The position numbers and the translations under genes are program-made. The notes beneath the pieces were generated by a model. That model was not told the origin of the DNA, did not search any database, and saw only the letters and a list, made by a program, of their open reading frames with translations. This document shows positions 39,269-48,123 of a stretch of DNA of 64,000 nt, one piece after another. The stretch covers positions 434,001 to 498,000 of the forward strand of contig NZ_JADLQQ010000006.1 in NCBI RefSeq assembly GCF_015477765.1, given 5' to 3'. The number at the start of each line of letters is the position of its first letter. Position 1 is the stretch's first letter. The DNA comes from Nocardia transvalensis. Its GTDB lineage: Bacteria; Actinomycetota; Actinomycetes; Mycobacteriales; Mycobacteriaceae.

Positions 39269-40138
39269 CTACGTCGCCGCGACCGACCGAGGAACACCCG
39301 GTATGCCCGAATCGCGCGCCTCGAGCAGGCGCAGCAGCGCCGGGAGCAGATGGTTGGCGGCCAGTTCGTAACCTGCGGCCGAGGGGTGAAATCCGTCGGC
39401 GGAGAACAACACCTCGGGTGTGGTGCGGAAATCGCGGCCGAGCAGATCGCCCATGGGCACCGGGCAACCGCCCGCCGACAGGGTCGCCGCCGCCTGCGCG
39501 CGGGCCAAGCGCACGCTCCAGCCGTGCACGATGGTGCGCAACGGTTGCGGAATCGCCGCCACGGTGCCCAGATCCGGGCAGGTGCCGACCACGACCACGC
39601 TGCCCGCCGCGTGCAGTCGCGAGACGGCCTGCCGCAGCCGCTGCGCCGACCGCAGCACCGAATGCTTCTTCGTGACGTCGTTGGCGCCGATCAGAATCAC
39701 CGCGGCATCCGGCGGCGGACCGGCCACGAACATCGCATCGACCTGCCCCGCCAGCCCTTTCGAGGTGGCCCCCGATATCGCCTTGGTACTCAACCGAATT
39801 CGCCGCCCGGTCGCCTCGGCCAGCCCGCGCGCGATCCGCACCCCCGGAACCTCCTCGGCGGTGACACACCCGACTCCCGCCGCGGTGGAGTCGCCGAAGA
39901 TCATCAGGTGCAGATCGAACGGCACACCGGCCCGCCACGGCTCGGGCGCGATACAGCGTGCCGTATAGACACCGTCCGCCTCCGGCGGTTTCGACGTATC
40001 CCGCCCGATCACCGTCCGCGCCGCCTGCGCCTGCGACATGAGCAACTTGTTCGTCGCCCACCACGCGGTGGTCGCCCCAGACCCCGCCATCACCGTCGCG
40101 GCCCCGGTGACCGCAAATGTGCGCCACGTTCTACCCAC
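39269..40138 (-). CDS. SGNH/GDSL-type hydrolase, membrane-anchored
   Basis: The 289-residue protein has an N-terminal hydrophobic segment (FAVTGAATVMAGSGATTAWW) and then an SGNH domain. Block I is LMIFGDSTAAGVG, block III is VILIGANDVT and block V with the catalytic Asp-His is FSADGFHPSAAGYELAA. Such enzymes deacylate esters, here probably in the cell envelope. The order next to a FadA-like thiolase matches Rv1075c-Rv1074c as I recall it. It uses GTG 40138. Confidence 0.88.
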   Translation of the reverse strand: MGRTWRTFAVTGAATVMAGSGATTAWWATNKLLMSQAQAARTVIGRDTSKPPEADGVYTARCIAPEPWRAGVPFDLHLMIFGDSTAAGVGCVTAEEVPGVRIARGLAEATGRRIRLSTKAISGATSKGLAGQVDAMFVAGPPPDAAVILIGANDVTKKHSVLRSAQRLRQAVSRLHAAGSVVVVGTCPDLGTVAAIPQPLRTIVHGWSVRLARAQAAATLSAGGCPVPMGDLLGRDFRTTPEVLFSADGFHPSAAGYELAANHLLPALLRLLEARDSGIPGVPRSVAAT

Positions 40139-40169
40139 AGCGACCTGCTCCTCCGCCTCTCCGCGCTCT

Positions 40170-40281
40170 AGGCCATACGAGTCGAGTGCCGCTCGGGTTG
40201 CTCACAGGTCCTGCGTTGGGCGCGCGCTGGGATCTGGGCGTACCCGACGAGTTACCCATGTACTCGCGAAATCAGTCGTTC
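40170..40281. repeat. 112-bp dispersed repeat, copy A
   Basis: This stretch aligns without gaps to 50193-50304. The most conserved part reads GCGTACCCGACGAGTTACCC and continues ATGTACTCGCGAAATCAG. It lies in the gap between the GDSL gene start and the 3' end of a secreted-protein gene. The remainder of this 218-bp gap holds nothing else recognisable. Confidence 0.7.
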
Positions 40282-40356
40282 CGACTCGTGCTGCATATAT
40301 CGTGCCCGATCCGACCACCGTGAGCACCCCCTTCACCGCGCACGTCCAGATGCCTG

Positions 40357-40833
40357 CTACTGAGGGGGTGGGGCGGGGACGTCGAAGGTGGCTCGGGCGG
40401 GGGCATTGAGGTTGGAGGTGGAGACGGTGGCCTCGATGCGGCCGGGGCCGGTGTCCTGGAATTGGGCATAGAGGATGCTGCCGTAGATGCCTGCTACCAC
40501 GTTCAGGCGATATTCGCCGGTGGCGCCGGTGTTCAGGTTGCGCCAGGCGACGGTGGTGTCCACGTCGCAGAGGGGGGCGAGGGGGTATTGGCCGGGGCCG
40601 ATGCCCTGGATCGGCAGGGCCTGCACATTGAGTACGGCGCGGCCGGGGAAGTCGGGACTGGTGTCGGCCCAGGTCCGGATGTTGCCCCAGCAGAGGCCGC
40701 CGTAGTACAGGCTCGGCGTCTGCGGGAATTCGACGGTCTGCGCGCTCACGACGGCAGACGAGGCGATCGCTGTCGCGGCCCCGAGGGATCCGAGCACGAC
40801 AGCGGCTTTGCGAGCGGTCTTCGGCATCCTCAC
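40357..40833 (-). CDS. Secreted protein of unknown function
   Basis: The 158-residue protein has a signal peptide (KTARKAAVVLGSLGAATAIASSAVVSAQ) followed by a mature part with strands such as ATGEYRLNVVAGIYGS and a C-terminal APARATFDVPAPPPQ. It has one cysteine pair (GGLCWGN and APLCDVD), which could form a disulfide. I do not recognise a family; a small beta-rich exported protein is likely. GTG 40833 and ATG 40827 are both possible starts. Confidence 0.7.
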   Translation of the reverse strand: MRMPKTARKAAVVLGSLGAATAIASSAVVSAQTVEFPQTPSLYYGGLCWGNIRTWADTSPDFPGRAVLNVQALPIQGIGPGQYPLAPLCDVDTTVAWRNLNTGATGEYRLNVVAGIYGSILYAQFQDTGPGRIEATVSTSNLNAPARATFDVPAPPPQ

Positions 40834-40953
40834 GCGGGCGATGATATTGGGAATTCAGACCCGCGTCGCGGTATGTGGGCGCGCCGCGCCGTGAACTGGA
40901 CAACATTTCCCACCCCGTCGGGACGGCCGACCCTGTTCTGCGACGATAGGTGT

Positions 40954-42348
40954 ATGCGCATCGCGAACCATGTCGTCGACCTGATCGGCAACACCCCACT
41001 CGTTCGGCTGAACTCCGTGGTGGGTCCGGACTCCGGCCTGGTGGCGGCGAAGATCGAATACCTGAACCCGGGCGGCAGCTCCAAGGACCGGATCGCGGTC
41101 AAGATGATCGATGCCGCCGAGGAGCAGGGCCTGCTGCAGCCGGGCGGCACCATCGTCGAACCCACCTCGGGCAATACCGGTGTGGGGCTGGCGCTGGTCG
41201 CCCAGCAGCGCGGGTACAAATGCGTCTTCGTCTGCCCCGACAAGGTGAGCGAGGACAAACGAAATGTCTTGCGCGCCTATGGTGCCGAGGTGGTGGTGTG
41301 CCCGACCGCGGTGCCGCCGGAACATCCGGACAGCTACTACAGCGTCTCCGATCGGCTGGTGCACGAGATCCCCGGCGCCTGGAAGCCGGACCAGTACTCC
41401 AACCCCGGAGGCCCGGCCAGCCACTACGAGACCACCGGGCCCGAGATCTGGCGCGACACCGACGGCAAGGTCACCCATTTCGTCGCCGGGGTCGGCACCG
41501 GCGGCACCATCACCGGCGCCGGCCGCTACCTCAAGGAGGTCTCCGGCGGCAAGGTCAAGGTGATCGGCGCCGATCCGGAGGGTTCGGTCTACTCCGGCGG
41601 CAGCGGCCGCCCCTACCTGGTCGAGGGTGTCGGCGAGGACTTCTGGCCCAGCGCCTACGACCCGAACGTGCCCGACGAGATCATTGCCGTCTCCGACGCC
41701 GACTCCTTCGATATGACTCGCCGCCTGGCCCGCGAGGAGGGCCTGCTGGTGGGCGGCTCCTGCGGTATGGCCGTGGTCGCGGCCCTGCAGGTGGCCGAGC
41801 GCGACCCCGACGCCGTGGTGGTCGTGCTGCTGCCCGACGGCGGGCGCGGCTACCTGTCGAAGATCTTCAACGACCAGTGGATGAGCTCCTACGGCTTCCT
41901 GCGCTCGCGCCTGGACGGCAGCATCACCGAGCCGACCGTGGGCGATGTGCTGCGCGGCAAGTCCGGCGCGCTGCCGGATCTGGTGCACACCCATCCGCAG
42001 GAGACCCTGCGCGACGCCATCGAGATCCTGCGCGAATACGGCGTCTCCCAGATGCCGGTGGTCGGCGCGGAGCCGCCGGTCATGGCGGGCGAGGTGGCCG
42101 GCAGCGTCAGCGAGCGGGATCTGCTGTCGGCGGTGTTCGAGGGCCGCGCGCACCTCACCGATCCGGTGTCGAAGCATATGAGCGAGTCGTTCCCGCTGAT
42201 CGGTTCCGGCGAACCGGTCTCGGCCGCGACCAAATCGCTGGAGACCACCGACGCCCTGATGGTCGTCGAGGACGGTAAGCCGATCGGCGTGATCACCCGT
42301 CACGACCTCCTCGGATTCCTCAGCGTCCCAGGCTTGTCTGCGCGATAG
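40954..42348 (+). CDS. cbs: Cystathionine beta-synthase
   Basis: The 464-residue PLP enzyme has the lysine in NPGGSSKDRIAVK, the substrate loop EPTSGNTGVGLALV and the glycine-rich phosphate loop GVGTGGTITGAGRYL. Two CBS domains fill the C-terminus (from about residue 335: VGDVLRGKSG to TRHDLLGFL). It condenses homocysteine with serine to cystathionine. With metB downstream it links methionine and cysteine metabolism. The order matches Rv1077 of M. tuberculosis. An 11-bp-arm terminator follows. Confidence 0.95.
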   Translation: MRIANHVVDLIGNTPLVRLNSVVGPDSGLVAAKIEYLNPGGSSKDRIAVKMIDAAEEQGLLQPGGTIVEPTSGNTGVGLALVAQQRGYKCVFVCPDKVSEDKRNVLRAYGAEVVVCPTAVPPEHPDSYYSVSDRLVHEIPGAWKPDQYSNPGGPASHYETTGPEIWRDTDGKVTHFVAGVGTGGTITGAGRYLKEVSGGKVKVIGADPEGSVYSGGSGRPYLVEGVGEDFWPSAYDPNVPDEIIAVSDADSFDMTRRLAREEGLLVGGSCGMAVVAALQVAERDPDAVVVVLLPDGGRGYLSKIFNDQWMSSYGFLRSRLDGSITEPTVGDVLRGKSGALPDLVHTHPQETLRDAIEILREYGVSQMPVVGAEPPVMAGEVAGSVSERDLLSAVFEGRAHLTDPVSKHMSESFPLIGSGEPVSAATKSLETTDALMVVEDGKPIGVITRHDLLGFLSVPGLSAR

Positions 42349-42356
42349 CTGAACCG

Positions 42357-42391
42357 CCATCCGGAAGCTGAACCGAGATACTTCCGGATGG
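42357..42391 (+). terminator. Hairpin terminator after cbs
   Basis: CCATCCGGAAG at 42357-42367 pairs with CTTCCGGATGG at 42381-42391, with a 13-base loop. It begins nine bases after the stop codon of cbs. Confidence 0.7.
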
Positions 42392-42513
42392 AATTAATCG
42401 AATTTCCCTCCTAATAAAGGGAAATCGCGGATGAGTGCCGAATCACGAGTCCCGACAGTCGAGATAACTGGTTTGTTACCAGAAGTTCATCGGCATTGGC
42501 GATCATGATGTAG
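42392..42513. promoter_or_regulatory. Upstream region with two inverted repeats before the AbrB-type gene
   Basis: This AT-rich stretch has ATTTCCCT/AGGGAAAT arms and CTGGT-ttgtt-ACCAG. Either could be an operator or a promoter element for the gene at 42514. Confidence 0.4.
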
Positions 42514-43722
42514 ATGACTCGGCGGCAGGCGTTGGTGTGGGTGTTGTTGTTGGCCGCGGTGCTCGGCACCGCGGAGGTCTTGGGGCGGATGGGTTTTCCC
42601 GCTCCGGCGATGATCGTGGCGCTGATCGTGGGTGCCGGGCTGGCATTGACCGGCCGGCTGCCCACACCGCTGCCGCGCAACGTGTCGGTGGGCGTGCAGG
42701 CCATGCTCGGGGTGCTGATGGGTAGCTACCTCGAGGTGGCGCTGCTGGGGTCCATCGGCTGGGCCCTGGTGCCGGTGCTGCTGGTCACCGTCGCCACCCT
42801 GGGTCTCAGCGTGCTGGTGGCGGTCCTGTTCGCCCGAATGGTGAAGATGGACCTGCCGACCGCGACGCTGGGGATGATGGCGGGCGGGTCGGCCGCCGTG
42901 GTGACGTGTGCCGACGAACTCGACGCCGATCCGCGCCGGGTGGCGTTCATGCAGTATCTGCGGGTCGGCTTCGTCGCGCTCACCGCGCCGATGCTGGCGA
43001 CCGTCCTCGGCGACGGTGACGGTTCCGGCTCGGCCATCGTCGGCAGCGTGACCAATCCCGATCTCCCGGCCTGGATGATCGTGGGCCGCGGCGACCAGGT
43101 GGCCGGGCTGTCGATCGCAATCGTGTTGTGCCTGGTGGGAATTCGAGGCGGCCGGTGGCTGGGGCTGCCGAATGCGGCGCTGCTCGGTCCCATGTTGCTC
43201 ACGATGGCGCTGACCGCGGCCGGGGTGAGTCACGGTTACGCGCCCACCCATCTGTTGAAGCAGTTGCTGTTCGTCTTCATCGGTTTCGAGGTCGGGACCC
43301 GCTTCACCCGATCGGTGGTGCGGGAGATGGCGCGGCTGATCCCCGGGATGACGGCCGCCGTCGTGGTGCTCTCCGGGCTGGTCGCCGCCGTCGCGCTGAG
43401 TCTGGCGCTGTTCCTGGATCTGGAACTGTCGGACCTGTATCTGGCCACCACGCCCGGCGGCATCAATGCCGTGCTGGCCGCCGCCGAGGGCATGAATGCG
43501 AATATGCCGCTGATCACCAGCGTGCAGAGCATTCGCTTGGTGCTGATGGTGCTGATGCTGCCGCTGGTCATGCGCATGCTGCGCCGGTGGGCGCCGCAGC
43601 CGGTCGAGTCCGTCCCGGCGGGCGATGCCGATGTCCTGGCCGACCTCGAGTTCGAGGCCGACGGCGCGCTGGCGAATGCGCCCGGCGATCGTGCCATGCT
43701 CCCCGCTGCCGGTTCTCGCTGA
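42514..43722 (+). CDS. AbrB-type (duplicated AbrB_dom) membrane transporter
   Basis: The 402-residue protein has about ten helices arranged as two related halves, each with a motif of the type MAGGSAAVVTCADEL or TTPGGINAVLAAAEGMN. This fits the AbrB family often called an ammonia monooxygenase or AbrB transcriptional regulator, which is really a membrane protein of unknown substrate. The start ATG 42514 follows an AT-rich region with two inverted repeats. Confidence 0.78.
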   Translation: MTRRQALVWVLLLAAVLGTAEVLGRMGFPAPAMIVALIVGAGLALTGRLPTPLPRNVSVGVQAMLGVLMGSYLEVALLGSIGWALVPVLLVTVATLGLSVLVAVLFARMVKMDLPTATLGMMAGGSAAVVTCADELDADPRRVAFMQYLRVGFVALTAPMLATVLGDGDGSGSAIVGSVTNPDLPAWMIVGRGDQVAGLSIAIVLCLVGIRGGRWLGLPNAALLGPMLLTMALTAAGVSHGYAPTHLLKQLLFVFIGFEVGTRFTRSVVREMARLIPGMTAAVVVLSGLVAAVALSLALFLDLELSDLYLATTPGGINAVLAAAEGMNANMPLITSVQSIRLVLMVLMLPLVMRMLRRWAPQPVESVPAGDADVLADLEFEADGALANAPGDRAMLPAAGSR

Positions 43723-43735
43723 CGCCTGCCCCGGG

Positions 43736-43802
43736 GAGGTCCTCGAACACCTGCCCGAGGAGTTCTAGAACACCTGCCCGAGGAGTTCTCGAACACATGC
43801 CC
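43736..43802. repeat. Three ~23-bp tandem repeats
   Basis: The copies differ mainly at GAGGTCCTC versus GAGGAGTTCT and at CACCTGCCC versus CACATGCCC. They lie just past the AbrB-type gene. Confidence 0.65.
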
Positions 43803-44003
43803 AGGGCTTGCCCCTGGGCCGTGTCCGAGCCGTTACCGAACAGGTGTCACAAGACCTGAAAATACGGGCAAACGACCCTGGTCCAGCGCGACACGGCGAT
43901 TTTTTCCGTGATCCATGCCACTGTCCGGACCCTGCCGAATGCGCTGGTCAGCGGTTTATAGCCAGCGTGGACGGGCAAGGGGGCGGGGGTGAAACGCCGT
44001 TTG

Positions 44004-44032
44004 TTCACCTTCGGTTCAGTTTACGTTAACCT
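44004..44032 (+). promoter_or_regulatory. Candidate sigma-A-type promoter for the transglycosylase gene
   Basis: TTCACC at 44004-44009 and TAACCT at 44027-44032 are spaced by 17 bases in a locally AT-rich stretch. Transcription would start near 44039, giving a leader of about 285 bases. Confidence 0.4.
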
Positions 44033-44103
44033 ACCGCAATCATCCTGTGACCTCGTTGGAAACAGACCTCAGGTCTGAAAAGCACGAGGAGTAGTCAACG
44101 CTA

Positions 44104-44172
44104 ATGCGGAACACGATCGCGTCGGCGGCGCCGCGGAGCGCCGCAGCCGCCGGGCCGTCCGGCCACTACTGA
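44104..44172 (+). CDS. Possible 22-residue upstream ORF in the leader
   Basis: ATG 44104 with GAGGAG twelve bases upstream opens a frame MRNTIASAAPRSAAAAGPSG that ends at TGA 44170-44172. The residues are simple and could be chance. It would be a leader peptide in the 5' untranslated region. Confidence 0.25.
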   Translation: MRNTIASAAPRSAAAAGPSGHY

Positions 44173-44323
44173 GTCGCGTCGTGTCGACGGGGAGTTCGTC
44201 TCTCCCCGGTCCCATACCCAATAGCAGCCAGCGCTTCGGGTGAGTCCAGAAAGGGGCCCGCCCTGGCTTCGCGCTGCCTGCTGCCGGCCGGCGACGGCCG
44301 ACAGAGAGTAGGAACCACGTCGA

Positions 44324-44911
44324 ATGTCGAAGTCTCCCAACAGCAGTAGAGCCAAGGCGGTCGCCCGGACCGCCGGATCCGCGGCCCTCGCCCTGACCGC
44401 CCTCGCGGCCGTGACCACCGCCGGTGGGCAGCGGACCGAGGCGGTGCAGCCGGTCGCGCTGGCGTCGACGATCGCCGACTCCGCCCAGCCGGCCGGACCC
44501 CAGGCCGTCCCGGCCGCAGCCCCGGCGCCGATGCCGGCCCCCAAGCCGCTGCCGATCCTGCCGCCGCCGCCCCCGCCGCCGCCGAGCTACCCCGACAACC
44601 TGGACGGCTGGATTCACCAGGCGCTCGACATCATGTCCGCCCATGGCATTCCGGGCAGTTACGACGGCATCTTCCGCAACATCATGCGGGAGTCCACGGG
44701 CAACCCCCGGGCCATCAACCTCTACGACTCGAACGCCGCCGCCGGCATCCCGTCCAAGGGGCTGCTGCAAGTCATCGATCCGACCTTCCGCGCCTATCAC
44801 GTGGACGGGACTTCCTGGGATATCTACGATCCGGTCGCCAACATCGTGGCCGCGTGCAATTACGCGGCGTCGCGCTACGGTTCGATGGACAACGTCAGTT
44901 CGGCGTACTGA
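44324..44911 (+). CDS. Secreted lytic transglycosylase (SLT domain)
   Basis: The 195-residue protein has a signal-like N-terminus (AGSAALALTALAAVTTAGG), an Ala/Pro linker with PMPAPKPLP and eight prolines in a row, and then a goose-lysozyme/SLT catalytic domain. The catalytic glutamate is in IMRESTGNPRAIN, and the SLT signature continues with SKGLLQVIDPTF. It cleaves peptidoglycan glycan strands and is probably exported to the wall. The long structured leader is notable. Confidence 0.87.
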   Translation: MSKSPNSSRAKAVARTAGSAALALTALAAVTTAGGQRTEAVQPVALASTIADSAQPAGPQAVPAAAPAPMPAPKPLPILPPPPPPPPSYPDNLDGWIHQALDIMSAHGIPGSYDGIFRNIMRESTGNPRAINLYDSNAAAGIPSKGLLQVIDPTFRAYHVDGTSWDIYDPVANIVAACNYAASRYGSMDNVSSAY

Positions 44912-45042
44912 CTGGCGCTCACAACAATATGGCAGCAAAATCGATGCAAACTACAGATTGGTGTGATCACCGCAGGGTATAACCGCCCTTGTAGCAGTTC
45001 TGGCAAACCGTCCGGAGTGGCTAGATAGCGAAGGGATGGGTC

Positions 45043-46176
45043 GTGTACACCTCCAGTTTGGCTATCGATTTCCAGCAGGGGATGTCCAACGCGTGGAGTT
45101 CCATCGCCACGTTCGTCCCCAAATTCGTCGGATTCGTGGTGATCCTGGCCGTCGGCTGGATCATCGCCAAGGCGGTCGCGAAAATCGCCGACCGCATACT
45201 GCGCCGAATCGGATTCGACCGGCTGGTCGAACGGGGCGGCATCCAGGACATGCTGTCGCGCAGCCGGTACGACGCCACCGATATCCTGGTGAAGCTGGTG
45301 TACTACGCGATCCTTCTGATCGCGCTGCAGATCGGCTTCGGCGCCTTCGGGCCCAATCCCGTCAGTGACATGCTCAATGGCGTCGTCGCCTGGCTGCCGC
45401 GGGCCGCGGTCGCCATCGTGATCGTCTGTATTGCGGGCGCCATCGCGCGGGCGGTCATGGATCTGGTCGCCAATATGCTCAGCGGCCTGTCCTACGGGCG
45501 GATGCTGGGTCGGATCGCGGCGGTGTTCATCTGGGGCGTCGGCATCATCGCCGCCCTCAACCAGATCGGTGTGGCCACGTCGGTCACCATGCCGATCCTG
45601 ATCACCGTGCTGGCCACCATCGGCGGTGTCCTGGTGGTCGGTGTCGGCGGCGGTCTGATCCGTCCCATGCAGCAGCGCTGGGAGGGCTGGCTGGACACCG
45701 TCGAAGGTGAGATGCCGCAGCTGAAGGGGCACGCCGAGGCCTATCAGCGCGGGCGCGAGGACGCCGCCCGGCAACGCCAGATGCAGCGCGAGCAGTGGGC
45801 CAGGGGCGAGGGCAGGGGAGAGCCCGCCGGTCCCCGATGGGCGCCGCAGATGGCCGGTGCGAGCGGTTACGGCACCGAGCAGCAGCAGATGGGTGGCGGG
45901 GGAGGCTACGGCTCCGGTCAGCAGATGGGCGGCGGAGGCGGCTACGGCCCCGGCCAGCAAATGGGCGGCGGAATGGGGCACGGCCCCGAACATCGCGGGG
46001 AGCCCGATTACGGAATGCAACAGGGCCCCCGCGAACACCATCACGGCCATAGTGGCCCTCAGCAGGGGTACAACACCGGGCCGCAACAGGGCTACGGCGG
46101 TCCGGGCCGCGGCGACCGCGGTGACTCCGGCTACGGGGACCAGTCCGGCTACGGACACCCGCCACAGCGCCGGTGA
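45043..46176 (+). CDS. TM-helix/MscS-like membrane protein with Gly-rich tail
   Basis: The 377-residue protein has an amphipathic start and about four to five helices (VGFVVILAVGWIIAKAV, LVKLVYYAILLIALQ, AAVAIVIVCIAGAIARAV, ILITVLATIGGVLVVGVGGG). This fits the conserved TM-helix family related to small mechanosensitive channels. From about residue 235 the tail is charged, then glycine/tyrosine/glutamine-rich with repeats of QQMGGGGGYG. It uses GTG 45043. The tail is cytosolic or periplasmic and probably disordered. It may be an ion channel, by homology only. Confidence 0.75.
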   Translation: MYTSSLAIDFQQGMSNAWSSIATFVPKFVGFVVILAVGWIIAKAVAKIADRILRRIGFDRLVERGGIQDMLSRSRYDATDILVKLVYYAILLIALQIGFGAFGPNPVSDMLNGVVAWLPRAAVAIVIVCIAGAIARAVMDLVANMLSGLSYGRMLGRIAAVFIWGVGIIAALNQIGVATSVTMPILITVLATIGGVLVVGVGGGLIRPMQQRWEGWLDTVEGEMPQLKGHAEAYQRGREDAARQRQMQREQWARGEGRGEPAGPRWAPQMAGASGYGTEQQQMGGGGGYGSGQQMGGGGGYGPGQQMGGGMGHGPEHRGEPDYGMQQGPREHHHGHSGPQQGYNTGPQQGYGGPGRGDRGDSGYGDQSGYGHPPQRR

Positions 46177-46178
46177 CC

Positions 46179-46217
46179 CCCTGTCGTCCCGGCAAAAAGC
46201 GCGCCGGGACGACAGGG
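46179..46217 (+). terminator. Perfect 15-bp hairpin of the dispersed family
   Basis: CCCTGTCGTCCCGGC at 46179-46193 pairs with GCCGGGACGACAGGG at 46203-46217 around aaaaagcgc. It follows the TM-helix gene by two bases. Confidence 0.65.
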
Positions 46218-46234
46218 AATGGGGAGGGAGAGGG

Positions 46235-46360
46235 AGTGTGGAGGGCCCGGGACGAGAGGGTGTGTGGACGGCCCGGGACGAGAGGGAGTGTGGACGGCCC
46301 GGGACGAGAGGGAGTGTGGACGGCCCGGGACGAGAGGGAATGGGGACGGCCCAGGACGAA
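46235..46360. repeat. Five copies of a 26-bp tandem repeat
   Basis: The unit is close to GTGTGGACGGCCCGGGACGA followed by GAGGGA. The middle copies are nearly identical and the outer copies diverge. The repeat is non-coding and lies between a hairpin and a terminator. Confidence 0.8.
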
Positions 46361-46372
46361 GGGATTACGGAC

Positions 46373-46418
46373 GCACGCCGGAACGACGGTTTACCAACGT
46401 CGTTCCGGCGTGCTTTTT
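46373..46418. terminator. Strong intrinsic terminator
   Basis: GCACGCCGGAACGACG at 46373-46388 pairs perfectly with its complement at 46398-46413 and is followed by TTTTT at 46414-46418. It can end transcription from the left; the gene at 46426 on the minus strand also ends nearby. Confidence 0.85.
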
Positions 46419-46425
46419 GCCGGAA

Positions 46426-46773
46426 TCAGGACTTTTGCGCGGCCAGCATGCATACTCCGGCGAGGCGGAGTTGGAGCCAGTCGGCGCTCAGCCAGCCGTC
46501 GGGGTCGCGGGGGGCGTGGAGGGCGGCTCGGCCGGAATGTTCCAGGAGGCCGCGGGCGTAACCGGCCAGCAGGACGCTGCCGGGGACGGTTGCCGAATTC
46601 TCCACGCCCAATTCGAGAATGTCGCGGACGGCCGCGGCGTGCTGGTCGAGGGCTGCCGACACCGCGGGGGCTTCCTGGGCGGCGGCTAGTGCCGGGGCTC
46701 CGTGGGAGGAGTGCAGGCGATTGAGGGTCTTGCGCGCCGACACTTCGAGCAACGCGGAGCCGAGCAAAAACAC
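46426..46773 (-). CDS. DUF6401-like small protein
   Basis: The 115-residue protein is helical, beginning MFLLGSALLEVSARKTLNRL and ending AGVCMLAAQKS. It resembles proteins named DUF6401 that occur near natural-product genes in actinobacteria, but I cannot confirm this. No biosynthetic genes lie beside it here. Confidence 0.6.
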   Translation of the reverse strand: MFLLGSALLEVSARKTLNRLHSSHGAPALAAAQEAPAVSAALDQHAAAVRDILELGVENSATVPGSVLLAGYARGLLEHSGRAALHAPRDPDGWLSADWLQLRLAGVCMLAAQKS

Positions 46774-46831
46774 CTGGTCATACTAGCAATTCGGCAGCAT
46801 CGCCAGCACTGTGATGTTTCACAAGGCCGCG

Positions 46832-47995
46832 TCAGCGAAATGCCTTGGACCCGGTGAGCGCCTCGCCCAGCACCAATTGGTGGACCTCCGCGGTGCCTTC
46901 GTAGGTGAGCACCGACTCCAGATTGTTGGCGTGCCGCAGCACCGGATAGTCCAGGGTGATGCCGTTGGCCCCCAGAATGGTCCGGCATTCCCGAGCGATC
47001 GCCAGCGCCTCGCGGGTGCTGTTGAGCTTGCCCGCACTGACCTGCTCCGGCCGCAGCGCGCCCCGGTCCTTGAGCCGGCCCAGGTGCAATGCCAGCAGCT
47101 GCCCCTTACCGAGTTCGACGGCCATATCGGCCAGCTTGGCCTGGGTCAGCTGGTAGGCGGCGAGCGGTTTGTCGAACACCTCGCGGGTGCGGGCGTAGTC
47201 GATCGCGGCGCTCAGACAGTCGCGGGCCGCGCCCAGCGCGCCGAACACGATTCCGAAGCGCGCCTCCGACAGGCACGCCAGCGGTCCGGCCAGTCCCTCG
47301 GCGCCCGGCAGCATCGCATCCTCGGGCAGCCGCACCCCGTCCATATCCAGTTCCGCGGTGATCGAGGCCCGCAGCGACAGCTTGTGGTGCATCTCGCGGG
47401 CGGTGAAACCCGGCGAATCGGCGGGCACCAGGAAGCCGCGGATGCCGTCCTCGGTCCGCGCCCACACCACGGCCACATCGGCCACCGACCCATTGGTGAT
47501 CCACATCTTGGATCCGTCCAGCACCCAGTCCGAGCCGTCACGCTTCGCGCGGGTGCGCATGCCGCCGGGATTGGAACCGAAGTCGGGCTCGGTCAGCCCG
47601 AAGCAGCCCAGCGCCTGTCCGGCCGCCATCTCCGGCAGCCACCGCTGCTTCTGCTCCTCCGAGCCGTACTTGTGGATGGCGGTCATGGCCAGCGATCCCT
47701 GCACCGAAACCATGCTGCGCACACCGGAATCCACCGCCTCGAGCTCCAGGCAGGCCAGGCCGTACTCGGTGGCCGAGGTGCCCGCGCAGCCGTAGCCCTC
47801 GAGATGCATGCCGAGCAGCCCGAGCTTGCCCAGCTCCGGCGCCAGCTCGCGGGCCGGGAACGTGCCCTGCTCGAACCATTCGGCCACATGCGGGCGCAGC
47901 CGCTGCTCCCCGAACACCCGCACGGTCTCGCGGATCTGACGTTCGGTGTCGGTGAGCAAGGAGTCGATGGCGAAGAGCTCGTCTAGGGTGACCAT
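46832..47995 (-). CDS. gcdH: Acyl-CoA dehydrogenase, glutaryl-CoA dehydrogenase type
   Basis: The 387-residue flavoenzyme has the FAD-binding GCFGLTEPDFGSNPGGM, a second family motif DGSKMWITNG and the catalytic glutamate in LTYEGTAEVHQLVLG. The catalytic segment and size fit glutaryl-CoA dehydrogenase, which oxidises and decarboxylates glutaryl-CoA in lysine and tryptophan breakdown. A role in other acyl-CoA oxidation is possible. It is transcribed away from metB. Confidence 0.85.
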   Translation of the reverse strand: MVTLDELFAIDSLLTDTERQIRETVRVFGEQRLRPHVAEWFEQGTFPARELAPELGKLGLLGMHLEGYGCAGTSATEYGLACLELEAVDSGVRSMVSVQGSLAMTAIHKYGSEEQKQRWLPEMAAGQALGCFGLTEPDFGSNPGGMRTRAKRDGSDWVLDGSKMWITNGSVADVAVVWARTEDGIRGFLVPADSPGFTAREMHHKLSLRASITAELDMDGVRLPEDAMLPGAEGLAGPLACLSEARFGIVFGALGAARDCLSAAIDYARTREVFDKPLAAYQLTQAKLADMAVELGKGQLLALHLGRLKDRGALRPEQVSAGKLNSTREALAIARECRTILGANGITLDYPVLRHANNLESVLTYEGTAEVHQLVLGEALTGSKAFR

Positions 47996-48123
47996 GACCC
48001 CACACTATCGGGCGACCGACCCGGACGATGCCCAGTTCATCGCCCGATCCGGCATCCACTGGTCACGCACGGTTCACGGGCCGGAGGGATCGCAATCGGA
48101 CGCAGCCCATAAACTCAGCCCGC

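Larger units (their letters stand above)
43723..44323. other. 600-bp intergenic region: tandem repeats, promoter and long leader
   Basis: No long gene is present. From 43736 to 43802 are three copies of a 21-23-bp unit related to GAGGAGTTCTCGAACACCTG, then a CCCAGG/CCTGGG hairpin. A promoter-like pair lies at 44004-44032. The ~290-base leader before the transglycosylase gene contains a nested hairpin at about 44053-44092 and a possible 22-codon upstream ORF. Confidence 0.6.

Noticed and set aside
44036..44323. c-di-AMP (ydaO) riboswitch before the lytic transglycosylase
   Set aside because: The long leader is in the right place, but I cannot find the conserved end sequence (CTAACCTCGTAGGC-like) of that riboswitch.
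46235..46360. CRISPR array from the regularly repeated 26-bp unit
   Set aside because: The copies are contiguous with no spacers and no cas genes are near.
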